A stretch of 5,914 nt of DNA, from assembly GCA_964575225.1 (NCBI GenBank), contig CAZNQW010000239.1, positions 1-5,914 on the forward strand. Direction: 5' to 3'. Shown piece by piece: positions 1-4,963 of this stretch (position 1 is its first letter; every line of letters starts with the position of its first letter). The translations under genes and the position numbers were made by a program. Source of the DNA: CAZNQW01 sp964575225 (GTDB taxonomy: Bacteria > Chloroflexota > Anaerolineae > JAAYZQ01). The notes beneath the pieces are model-generated. The model was not told where the DNA came from, searched no databases, and saw only the letters and a list, made by a program, of their open reading frames with translations.

Positions 1-1380
1 TACGTGGCCTGGGAGGACTGGCGCTACCCGGAGAACCCCGAGATCTATGTGAGCTGGTCGCGGGACAATGGCGTGACTTTTGGCGTGGACATTCCGGTGG
101 ACATCCCGGGACGCGGCACGTCGTATCGCATCGAACCGGCGTTGGCTGTGTCGACGACCCGGGAACTGGTGGATCGGTGGGATCCAGTCATACAGTGGAC
201 TGTGACAGTGCCCTGTGACATTACCGCCGTCCACGTGGCCTGGCAAGAGGGCCAGGGCGACGAGGCCGACGTGTACTATAACTATGCCACTCACACTGAG
301 TGGACACCGCCGGAATACTACGACCTGTGCGGTCAGGTGAATCCTTGCGAGGCTTTTCCCTACGACTTTTGCTTCGACCCGCCCCACGGGGCGCAACAGC
401 TCAACGATTGGGCGATCGATTCCGATTACGTGTTGCCGGCCGATTCGGCGCCGCCCTGGCCTGTCGAGCCCTCGTGGCAGGGCCAGGTATCTCTCATTCG
501 GGCATCCGATCTGGATTTGACCTATTGTCATGAGAGTCGGTTCATCACTGACACGGACATCATAGCTTACAGCAGGGGTGATATCTTCAGCAAAGGTGTG
601 TTTGTCACCTGGTCCGACGCCGGCAGCTTTGACGATTGGCGCCACGAGATCCAGGTGCGGCGGGTGGCGGCGCCTGGTGGAGATCCCGAAGTATATGAAA
701 CGTGTGAGGATCAGGCCTCGGGGGTGCTCAACGACAACGCCAAGCTGTACGCCTACCGCGACGACCTGGATCAGTACGAGGTCTACCAACCGGCGGCGAC
801 TCTGCAACAGCACCCGGCTCTTTACTCTGCGCCGCCGAACGATCCGGATTTCACTCCCGATCTCACCCTCGCATGGGACGACGACCGCTGGGACGCGCCC
901 ATGGAACCGGGGACGGTGCGCAACCGGGACGTGTTCTATGCCCCGTGGGGAGTGGCCCCGGAGGGGATCTATGTCTCGCCGGTGATCGACGGCCGCTCGC
1001 TCCAGTCGACCTGGTACGCGCTGGCCTGGCAGGGGGCCACACAACACCGGGGCGACCTGCTGATGCAGACGCGGATCGGCAACGATCCGTATCCGCCCCA
1101 GTCGGACGTGGAGACGACCACCTGGACCCAATGGAGCGGCAACCCGAGCACGCCGGGTTACTGTGACAATATTGAGGACGTCTCGGGGGCGGGCTGCTAC
1201 TATGACATCCCCGGGCGGGCCATCGTCGACGCCGACGGTCACAGGTGGCCCGAGGCGCGGTACATCCAATACAAGGTCATTATTCGGGGATACGATCGGA
1301 TCACGGCCCTGAGCCGGGTGACGATCCATTATAAGGGGATGGTGACCCGTTACCTGCCGATTGTGTTACGAAATCGCTGA
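1..1380 (+). CDS. Exported beta-propeller-like (Asp-box/BNR) surface protein, 5'-truncated
   Basis: The frame is open from the first base and ends with TGA at 1378-1380. 459 residues are visible, and the true start and any signal peptide lie upstream of the window. Counting from base 1, residues 20-27 form an Asp-box (S-x-D-x-G-x-T-F), the hairpin motif of sialidase/BNR propellers. Related strands of the type VAW-x-D/E...Y recur near residues 2-17, 78-93, 201-219 and 290-313, which suggests blades of one propeller. Residues about 322-446 look like a separate C-terminal beta-sandwich (SPVIDGRSLQSTW, then RYIQYKVII and VTIHYK). This type of module is often found at the end of secreted Chloroflexota proteins. 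The last nine residues, YLPIVLRNR, match the YLPxVxR tail common on exported proteins of that phylum. The eight cysteines would suit an extracytoplasmic location. Its ligand or substrate is unknown, and sialidase activity should not be assumed because no catalytic arginine triad or Tyr/Glu pair can be assigned. The cooC-like gene follows after 12 bases. Confidence 0.85.
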   Translation, partial: YVAWEDWRYPENPEIYVSWSRDNGVTFGVDIPVDIPGRGTSYRIEPALAVSTTRELVDRWDPVIQWTVTVPCDITAVHVAWQEGQGDEADVYYNYATHTEWTPPEYYDLCGQVNPCEAFPYDFCFDPPHGAQQLNDWAIDSDYVLPADSAPPWPVEPSWQGQVSLIRASDLDLTYCHESRFITDTDIIAYSRGDIFSKGVFVTWSDAGSFDDWRHEIQVRRVAAPGGDPEVYETCEDQASGVLNDNAKLYAYRDDLDQYEVYQPAATLQQHPALYSAPPNDPDFTPDLTLAWDDDRWDAPMEPGTVRNRDVFYAPWGVAPEGIYVSPVIDGRSLQSTWYALAWQGATQHRGDLLMQTRIGNDPYPPQSDVETTTWTQWSGNPSTPGYCDNIEDVSGAGCYYDIPGRAIVDADGHRWPEARYIQYKVIIRGYDRITALSRVTIHYKGMVTRYLPIVLRNR

Positions 1381-1382
1381 GC

Positions 1383-1387
1383 GGAGG
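1383..1387 (+). promoter_or_regulatory. Ribosome binding site GGAGG fixing a GTG start for the cooC-like gene
   Basis: A perfect GGAGG lies five bases before GTG at 1393, inside the 12-base gap after the upstream stop codon. The protein reads MLKLAITGKGG from there, as expected for the family N-terminus, so the GTG start is well supported. There is no room for a separate promoter or terminator in the gap. Confidence 0.85.
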
Positions 1388-1392
1388 AATCT

Positions 1393-2166
1393 GTGTTAAA
1401 ATTGGCTATCACGGGCAAGGGCGGGGTGGGCAAGACGACGCTGGCGGCGCTGCTGGCCCACGCTTTTGCCGAACGAGGACACAAGGTGCTGGCTATCGAC
1501 GCCGACCCGGCTACGGGTTTGGCGGCGGCCTGTGGCGTGCCGCCGGAGGAAGCGGCGGCGATCACGCCGGTGGCCGAGATGGAGGATCTGATCTATGAGC
1601 GGACGGGCGCCCGCAAGGGGGAGATCGGTGGCTTTTTCAAGCTGAATCCGCGGGTGGACGACATCCCGGACCGCTTTGCAGTGAGCGCTGACGGCATTCG
1701 CATCCTGACGATGGGGACGGTGCAGGCCGGCGGTACAGGCTGCCTGTGCCCGGAGAACGCGCTGCTGCGCAGCCTGGTGACCCACCTGCTGCTGCGGCGG
1801 GACGAAGTGCTGATCATGGACATGGAAGCCGGGGTGGAGCATTTTGGCCGGGGCACCGCCAGCGCGGTGGACGCCCTGCTGGTGGTGGTCGAACCGGGGC
1901 GGCGTAGCTTGCAGGCGGCGCGCACGATTCGTGGCCTGGCCAACGACCTGGGCATCCAGAATCAGTTCCTGGTGGGCAATCGGGTGACGTCGGACGCGGA
2001 CCGGCAGTTTATCGCCGAGCAATTGCCCGAGTACGAGGTGATCGGCTATCTGCCGACCGATGCCCGGGCCATCGAGTCGGATCGATTGGGACAGGCGATC
2101 TTTGCGCTGGCTCCCGATTTGGTGGCAGAGGCCAACAAGATTGTCGACCGTTTGATCAGTCTGTAG
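1393..2166 (+). CDS. cooC: CooC-type nickel-maturation P-loop ATPase
   Basis: This 257-residue protein belongs to the SIMIBI/MinD-type ATPases and is closest to CooC. CooC hydrolyses ATP in the cytoplasm to help insert nickel into the C-cluster of anaerobic CO dehydrogenase. The deviant Walker A motif GKGGVGKTT is at residues 8-16, and the DADP segment is at 36-39. The family stretch GGFFKLNPRVDDIPDRF is at 79-95. A CxC motif (C117, C119; GCLCPEN) corresponds to the dimer-interface cysteines that bind metal in CooC1. The Walker B and switch region MDMEAGVEHFGRGT is at 142-155. Length is normal for the family (about 250-260). No CO dehydrogenase, acetyl-CoA synthase or hydrogenase gene is visible nearby, so the client is unknown and may be encoded elsewhere or may differ from CO dehydrogenase. 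The gene is probably co-transcribed with the gene before it and the KaiC-like gene 51 bases after it. MinD/ParA is less likely because of the CxC and the MEAGVEH signature. Confidence 0.92.
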   Translation: MLKLAITGKGGVGKTTLAALLAHAFAERGHKVLAIDADPATGLAAACGVPPEEAAAITPVAEMEDLIYERTGARKGEIGGFFKLNPRVDDIPDRFAVSADGIRILTMGTVQAGGTGCLCPENALLRSLVTHLLLRRDEVLIMDMEAGVEHFGRGTASAVDALLVVVEPGRRSLQAARTIRGLANDLGIQNQFLVGNRVTSDADRQFIAEQLPEYEVIGYLPTDARAIESDRLGQAIFALAPDLVAEANKIVDRLISL

Positions 2167-2206
2167 TAGGGGGACGGCTGTTTGCCCGTGGGTGGCAGCT
2201 TGCCGG

Positions 2207-2213
2207 GGAGGGA
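2207..2213 (+). promoter_or_regulatory. Ribosome binding site GGAGGGA choosing the ATG at 2218
   Basis: GGAGGGA ends four bases before ATG at 2218. The frame could be extended upstream to a TTG at 2182, but that start lacks a comparable site. Residues before MAIQERTPTGIEGLD do not look like part of the KaiC fold, where the TGIxGLD motif lies near the N-terminus. Confidence 0.8.
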
Positions 2214-2217
2214 CAGG

Positions 2218-2955
2218 ATGGCAATCCAAGAGCGCACGCCAACAGGCATTGAGGGTTTGGACAGGATGCTGGATGGAGGGCTGATCGCAGGCTCGATCGC
2301 CCTGCTTCAGGGCGCGCCGGGCACGGGCAAGACGACCCTGGGGATGCAGTACCTGTACCATGGGATCACTCAGCATGATGAGTCTGGCCTGTTGATCACC
2401 TTTGAGCAGTTTCCCCATACGCTGTATCGGGATGCCCTGTCCCATGGCTGGAACCTGCGCGAACTGGAACAATCCGGCAAATTGCGGGTGGTCTTTACGT
2501 CGCCCCGGGTGTTTCTGTCCAGCTTGCAATCGCCCCTCAGCCCCATCAGCAGCGCCATTCGGGAACTGCAGGTGCGCCGGGCCGTGATCGACAGCGCCAC
2601 CCACTTTCGCACCCTGACGGAGGATCCGGTGCAATTGCGGGCCTATTACAATCAACTGGTCAACGGCCTGCGGCGAGAAGAGATCACGTCTTTGTTGCTG
2701 AGTGAAGATTCGGGCCCGGACCTGGTGCGAGGAGATCGAGGGCGGTTGGCCTTTGTGGTCGATGCGGTCATGGTCTTGCGCTATGTGGAGATCGACAGTG
2801 TGATGCAGCGGGCCATCGCCGTGCTCAAGACGCGGGGCAGCCATCACGACCCGGCCATTCGCCGTTTCGAGATCAAGCCCGGGGGCGCCCAAGTGTACGA
2901 TGCGTTCAAGGGCCGGGAGGGGCTGATGAGCGGTCAATCGCGGCGCGCCGGGTGA
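2218..2955 (+). CDS. Single-domain KaiC-like (RAD55-type) RecA-fold ATPase
   Basis: This 245-residue cytoplasmic ATPase has one KaiC domain. The N-terminus carries the hallmark TGIEGLDRMLDGGL (residues 8-21). Walker A GAPGTGKT is at 32-39. Strand LLITFEQ at 58-64 holds the position of the KaiC catalytic glutamate pair, but reads E63-Q64 instead of E-E. Walker B, AVIDS, ends near D125-S126. The C-terminal strand block DAVMVLRYVEIDSVMQRAIAVL is followed by KTRGSHHD (204-211) and FEIKPGG, typical of the nucleotide-contacting end of KaiC/RAD55 proteins. Clock KaiC has two such domains, so this is not a clock protein; no kaiA or kaiB is seen. Single-domain relatives in bacteria and archaea are thought to act as signalling or regulatory ATPases, often with unknown partners. 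It lies 51 bases after cooC with no terminator between, suggesting co-expression. The E-to-Q change may lower or alter hydrolysis; this is inference. It differs from RadA/Sms, which has an N-terminal zinc finger and a Lon-like C-terminal domain. Confidence 0.88.
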   Translation: MAIQERTPTGIEGLDRMLDGGLIAGSIALLQGAPGTGKTTLGMQYLYHGITQHDESGLLITFEQFPHTLYRDALSHGWNLRELEQSGKLRVVFTSPRVFLSSLQSPLSPISSAIRELQVRRAVIDSATHFRTLTEDPVQLRAYYNQLVNGLRREEITSLLLSEDSGPDLVRGDRGRLAFVVDAVMVLRYVEIDSVMQRAIAVLKTRGSHHDPAIRRFEIKPGGAQVYDAFKGREGLMSGQSRRAG

Positions 2956-2969
2956 CGGCAAGAACACCG

Positions 2970-3004
2970 ACCGGTTTCACCGGACATCGTCCGGTTTTGC
3001 CGGT
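2970..3004 (+). other. Nested stem-loop after the KaiC-like gene
   Basis: ACCGGAC (2979-2985) pairs perfectly with GTCCGGT (2989-2995) around a three-base ATC loop. A second pair, ACCGG (2970-2974) with CCGGT (3000-3004), encloses it across a symmetrical TTTC/TTTG internal loop. There is no T tract after it, so by itself it is not a standard terminator. It lies 11 bases before the strong terminator hairpin and could protect the 3' end of the mRNA, or it may be a small palindromic repeat. Confidence 0.55.
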
Positions 3005-3015
3005 GAGTCCATTGG

Positions 3016-3048
3016 AAACGGCTCTTTCCCCGCGGAAAGAGCCGTTTT
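3016..3048 (+). terminator. Intrinsic terminator closing the cooC/KaiC-like unit
   Basis: A perfect 14-bp stem (AAACGGCTCTTTCC at 3016-3029 with GGAAAGAGCCGTTT at 3034-3047) encloses a CCGC loop and ends in TTTT (3045-3048). It lies 60 bases after the stop codon of the KaiC-like gene and 30 bases past the stop of the converging acetyltransferase gene. On the - strand the stem is followed by only a short T run, so it may work in both directions but is better placed for the + strand. Confidence 0.85.
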
Positions 3049-3077
3049 GGTCGGTGGTTCGGTTTTTGTAGAGTTGG

Positions 3078-3494
3078 TTACCGCCGCAGAATCTCGTCGA
3101 TGGGATAGGCCTGCATCACGCGGGTGGTCTGGCGAAAGCCCAGTTTGTGCCAGAATCCGGCGTCGCCGGGCACAATGACCGAGATGGCGGCGGCCCCCCG
3201 TGTCCGAAAACGGTCCGCGATCTCGCGGACCATCTGGCGGCCAATGCCCTGCCTTTGGAAATGGGGATGCACAGAGGCCAGGTAGATGACAGCCCGGGAA
3301 CCGTCAAAGCTGCCGCGGATCAAACCCACGACCTGACCCTCTTGCTCGGCGACCAGGAACTCGGCTGCCTGGCACTCGCTCACTTTGCGCATGGCCTCGG
3401 GACCGTCCATGTCGGCATGTCCGTACTGCTGGTTGGCTTTTAAAATGTCCACCACGGCGTCAATGTCGGCGGTCGTAAAGTCTCTGATTCCCAT
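3078..3494 (-). CDS. GNAT-family N-acetyltransferase
   Basis: This 138-residue protein has the compact GNAT fold, which transfers an acetyl group from acetyl-CoA to an amine. Motif A, VHPHFQRQGIGRQMVREI (residues 75-92), carries the acetyl-CoA pyrophosphate-binding Q-x-x-G-x-G (Q80, G83, G85). Motif B is FWHKLGF at 114-120. The segment FLVAEQEGQVVGLIRG at 46-61 is the usual strand 2-3 hairpin of the fold. The ATG at 3494 is preceded on the - strand by AAGGGGA with a six-base spacer. The substrate cannot be told from sequence; a protein N-terminus, amino acid, polyamine or small drug are all possible. It converges on the KaiC-like gene and shares the terminator region with it. Upstream it is separated from the YtxH gene by a miniature inverted-repeat element, so it is probably not in that operon. 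No clear promoter was seen in 3495-3616. Confidence 0.9.
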   Translation of the reverse strand: MGIRDFTTADIDAVVDILKANQQYGHADMDGPEAMRKVSECQAAEFLVAEQEGQVVGLIRGSFDGSRAVIYLASVHPHFQRQGIGRQMVREIADRFRTRGAAAISVIVPGDAGFWHKLGFRQTTRVMQAYPIDEILRR

Positions 3495-3553
3495 GGCCCG
3501 TCCCCTTTCCTGTCGTCGAGATTTGACTACCTCTGAAACAGCCCAAGCGCGTC

Positions 3554-3571
3554 AGCCCCAGCCGTGGGGCC
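3554..3571 (-). other. Small hairpin upstream of the acetyltransferase gene
   Basis: AGCCCCA (3554-3560) and TGGGGCC (3565-3571) pair over seven bases with one G-T wobble and a GCCG loop. It lies about 60 bases before the GNAT start, where the leader of that gene would be. It could be a leader structure or chance in GC-rich DNA. The rest of 3495-3616 holds no gene or convincing promoter that I can see. Confidence 0.3.
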
Positions 3572-3616
3572 GATCCAGGCTCTGAGCGCCTTTGACAAGA
3601 GGACACCGAGTGATGG

Positions 3617-3732
3617 GGCTGTCCCAAAAGCAGGAAATCGGCTCTTTTCGCACAAGGAAACATAGTGAATCTATCTAGTTCCCCCGGTATTTGAGAGCCA
3701 TCCGACGCTTTGGAATTTCTTTTGGGACAGCC
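3617..3732. mobile_element. MITE-like element or IS remnant with 14-bp terminal inverted repeats
   Basis: GGCTGTCCCAAAAG at 3617-3630 is repeated as a perfect inverted copy, CTTTTGGGACAGCC, at 3719-3732. The outer bases GGGG on the left and CCTC on the right extend the match imperfectly. GGCTCT at 3640-3645 and AGAGCC at 3695-3700 form a second, inner inverted pair. The interior is about 86 bp and encodes no protein. The terminal sequence is of the GGCTGTCCCAAAA type found at ends of several DDE-transposase IS families, such as IS5- and IS1182-like elements; this is from memory and the family is not certain. If the ends are taken as 3615 and 3734, the flanks are TGAT and TGAG, an imperfect four-base duplication. 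It lies only 28 bases past the YtxH stop codon. Confidence 0.7.
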
Positions 3733-3760
3733 TCTGAGGCGAGTGTGCTTGACAGCGCGT

Positions 3761-4111
3761 TTACTCGCCCTCGATCAGGGCATCTACCGCTGTTTGCGAC
3801 TCGTCCAGTTGGGACAGCAACTCCTCTTTTTTGGTGGTTGCGGCCGTCTTGCCCTCTTCGATGGCTTCTTTGACTTTGGTCTGGATCTTTTCCGTCTTTT
3901 CGCGGGCTTGAGCCTGAAGCTGCTCGGCCCGGCGGCGCGCTTCGTCGCTGAGTTCACCTGCGTGGTCTTTGATCTCGATGCCCTTGTCGCGGATGAGCAG
4001 GCGCGTTTCCTCGCCGGCCTGTGGGGCAAAGAGTAGTGCGGCGGCAGCGCCCACGAGGGCTCCGACCATAAAGCCTGCCAGGAAATCGATGCCGTATGTT
4101 TTTTCTGCCAT
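3761..4111 (-). CDS. YtxH-family membrane-anchored protein
   Basis: This is a 116-residue protein of the YtxH family, known in Bacillus as a general-stress membrane-associated protein of unknown biochemical role. Residues 10-30 (FLAGFMVGALVGAAAALLFAP) form a single Gly/Ala-rich membrane helix ending in the family signature LLFAPQAGEETR. The remainder, about 40-116, is charged, rich in Lys, Glu and Ala, and predicted to be a long amphipathic or coiled-coil helix. The ATG at 4111 is chosen because AAGGA lies eight bases upstream (4120-4124) and it starts directly at MAEKTYGIDF. The same frame stays open upstream to 4279, but that extension is Arg/Pro-rich and unlike the family. It follows the DUF948-like gene by 100 bases and is probably transcribed with it from the promoter at 4730-4758. 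Confidence 0.9.
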   Translation of the reverse strand: MAEKTYGIDFLAGFMVGALVGAAAALLFAPQAGEETRLLIRDKGIEIKDHAGELSDEARRRAEQLQAQAREKTEKIQTKVKEAIEEGKTAATTKKEELLSQLDESQTAVDALIEGE

Positions 4112-4163
4112 TGGATGGTTCCTTTCTCTAAAAAAGGTTTCGTACAGGGGCTTGTTATTCCTC

Positions 4164-4194
4164 GGCCTGGGTCCAAGCCCAAAGGGCTCAGGCC
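4164..4194 (-). other. Intercistronic stem-loop between the DUF948-like and YtxH genes
   Basis: GGCCTG (4164-4169) pairs with CAGGCC (4189-4194), and AGCCC (4176-4180) pairs with GGGCT (4184-4188) around an AAA loop, leaving a six-base bulge on one side. A run of T on the transcribed strand occurs near 4131-4136, but it lies some 28 bases away, so this is not a normal terminator. It might mark an mRNA processing point that gives the two proteins different levels; this is inference. Confidence 0.35.
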
Positions 4195-4211
4195 TGGTTG
4201 GTTGAGTCGTC

Positions 4212-4685
4212 CTACGGCGTCTTGCGCCGGGAAGGACTCTTGACCAGAGTTTTGAAGGTTTGCTTGACGCCAGAGGCATAGCTGGCGGCTTTGATGACCG
4301 GATTGACCACGGCGTCGCTCACAAAGGTGGTCGTGCCACGCACGGTGCTGGCGGTGTCGTTGACAGATCGCAGGATGGGATAGATTTCCTGGCGAAGCAG
4401 GGCGATCAGGCTCTGCAACTGGAAGATCAAAACGGCCAACAAGACACCGGTGACCAGGGTAATGAACGCCAGGACAATGATGGCAATGTCGCGGATCACG
4501 GTGGTGACTACGGGATGGGTGACCATGCCATAGACGGCTGCGACGATGAGCAGGAGCAGCACCAGCAGGCCTGCGACCAGGCCCACAGTAGCCCATCGGC
4601 TCCGGTTTGGGCCTGTGGGCGCCTGAATGGTGTCCTCGGGGAGCGTGTCCGCTTGGCGCGGAGTGGGTCCTTCCATCTGTTCCAT
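4212..4685 (-). CDS. Two-helix membrane protein, DUF948/YtxG-like
   Basis: This 157-residue protein has a polar N-terminus (1-30), a first membrane helix at about 32-53 and a second at about 67-90. A helical tail follows, LLRQEIYPILRSVNDTASTV...VVNPVIKAASYASGVKQTF, resembling the DUF948 (YtxG) family in which a membrane anchor is followed by a helical region with Pro-Ile-Leu and Val-x-x-Pro motifs. Standard DUF948 proteins have one N-terminal helix, so the extra first helix is a difference. The start at 4685 is backed by GGAG at 4691-4694 with a five-base spacer; a second ATG three codons in is possible. The following YtxH gene supports the call, because ytxG and ytxH are also neighbours in Bacillus. 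Function is probably envelope or stress related, but no biochemical role is known. Confidence is high that this is a gene and moderate for the family. Confidence 0.82.
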   Translation of the reverse strand: MEQMEGPTPRQADTLPEDTIQAPTGPNRSRWATVGLVAGLLVLLLLIVAAVYGMVTHPVVTTVIRDIAIIVLAFITLVTGVLLAVLIFQLQSLIALLRQEIYPILRSVNDTASTVRGTTTFVSDAVVNPVIKAASYASGVKQTFKTLVKSPSRRKTP

Positions 4686-4729
4686 ATGTGCTCCAATTCC
4701 GGATCTGTAGGATCGCTCAATGCGTGATT

Positions 4730-4758
4730 ATTATATCATATCTCTTGTATGGGGTCAA
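4730..4758 (-). promoter_or_regulatory. Sigma-70-type extended -10 promoter for the DUF948-like/YtxH unit
   Basis: On the - strand, TTGACC (4758-4753) is followed by a spacer of exactly 17 bases and TATAAT (4735-4730). TG precedes the -10 hexamer by one base, giving an extended -10. Predicted transcription starts near 4722, leaving a leader of about 37 bases before the start at 4685. The local AT-richness contrasts with the surrounding GC-rich DNA. Confidence 0.85.
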
Positions 4759-4791
4759 AACCTAAAAATCTCGTCGGGACTTGTAACGCAT

Positions 4792-4813
4792 GGGGCACGG
4801 GATGTCGTGTCCC
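4792..4813. repeat. Palindromic (REP-like) element between divergent promoters
   Basis: GGGGCACG (4792-4799) pairs with CGTGTCCC (4806-4813) over eight bases with one G-T wobble and a GGATGT loop. TAC follows on the right. The pattern resembles an eroded copy of GGGGCACG/CGTGCCCC-type dispersed palindromes, which I recall from Chloroflexota and some cyanobacterial genomes. A second short palindrome, GCCGA-C-TCGGC, lies at 4834-4844. Both fall between the two divergent promoters and could instead be regulator binding sites. Confidence 0.5.
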
Positions 4814-4874
4814 TACTCCGGCACCACGTCTTGGCCGACTCGGCAACAAGCCCTGGTGAAGGGTTTTCCGGTAG

Positions 4875-4903
4875 TTGCAGTTTGCTCCGGAAGCCACTAT
4901 AAT
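4875..4903 (+). promoter_or_regulatory. Sigma-70-type promoter for trmI
   Basis: TTGCAG (4875-4880), a 17-base spacer and a perfect TATAAT (4898-4903) face the methyltransferase gene. Predicted start of transcription is near 4910, giving a leader of about 53 bases. No coding frame with a good ribosome site exists in the leader. This position also argues against any translation start upstream of 4910. Confidence 0.85.
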
Positions 4904-4952
4904 GGGCCTTTCAAGCAAAGTTCCGCGAGGGTGTTGGGGCGGCTTTTCGATA

Positions 4953-4957
4953 GGGAG
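4953..4957 (+). promoter_or_regulatory. Ribosome binding site GGGAG setting the trmI start
   Basis: GGGAG lies six bases before ATG at 4964. The open frame extends to an upstream start at 4790, but that lies ahead of the promoter, and its residues bear no resemblance to the family. Confidence 0.8.
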
Positions 4958-4963
4958 AGACGG

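Noticed and set aside
2218..2955. A circadian-clock KaiC gene
   Set aside because: Only one RecA-like domain is present, and no kaiA or kaiB neighbour is seen. It fits the wider KaiC-like/RAD55 group.
1396..2967. A 523-codon open frame on the - strand opposite cooC and the KaiC-like gene
   Set aside because: Its protein is rich in His, Gln, Arg and Pro with no recognisable domain, and it mirrors two well-supported genes on the other strand. Long antisense frames are expected in GC-rich coding DNA.
3531..3543. A third inverted-repeat end (TCTGAAACAGCCC) suggesting a larger transposon
   Set aside because: It matches the element ends only over a few bases and has no partner or transposase, so chance is a sufficient explanation.
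3710..4036. A + strand frame opposite YtxH starting inside the miniature element
   Set aside because: It begins within the right inverted repeat and is a shadow of the YtxH reading frame. There is no ribosome site.
4125..4139. T-rich run on the - strand read as a terminator before the YtxH gene
   Set aside because: The nearest hairpin (4164-4194) is about 28 bases away, and the run directly precedes the YtxH ribosome site. A true terminator needs the T tract next to the stem.
4112..4279. N-terminal extension of the YtxH frame on the - strand
   Set aside because: The added residues overlap the end of the DUF948-like gene, are Arg/Pro-rich and unlike the family. The ATG at 4111 has a good ribosome site.
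4260..4727. A 155-codon + strand frame opposite the DUF948-like gene
   Set aside because: Its protein is Asp/Gly/Gln-rich with no known fold and mirrors a supported membrane protein. No promoter or ribosome site favours it.
4790..4963. N-terminal extension of the methyltransferase frame
   Set aside because: It lies across the promoter at 4875-4903, has no ribosome site and no family similarity. The ATG at 4964 has GGGAG six bases before it.
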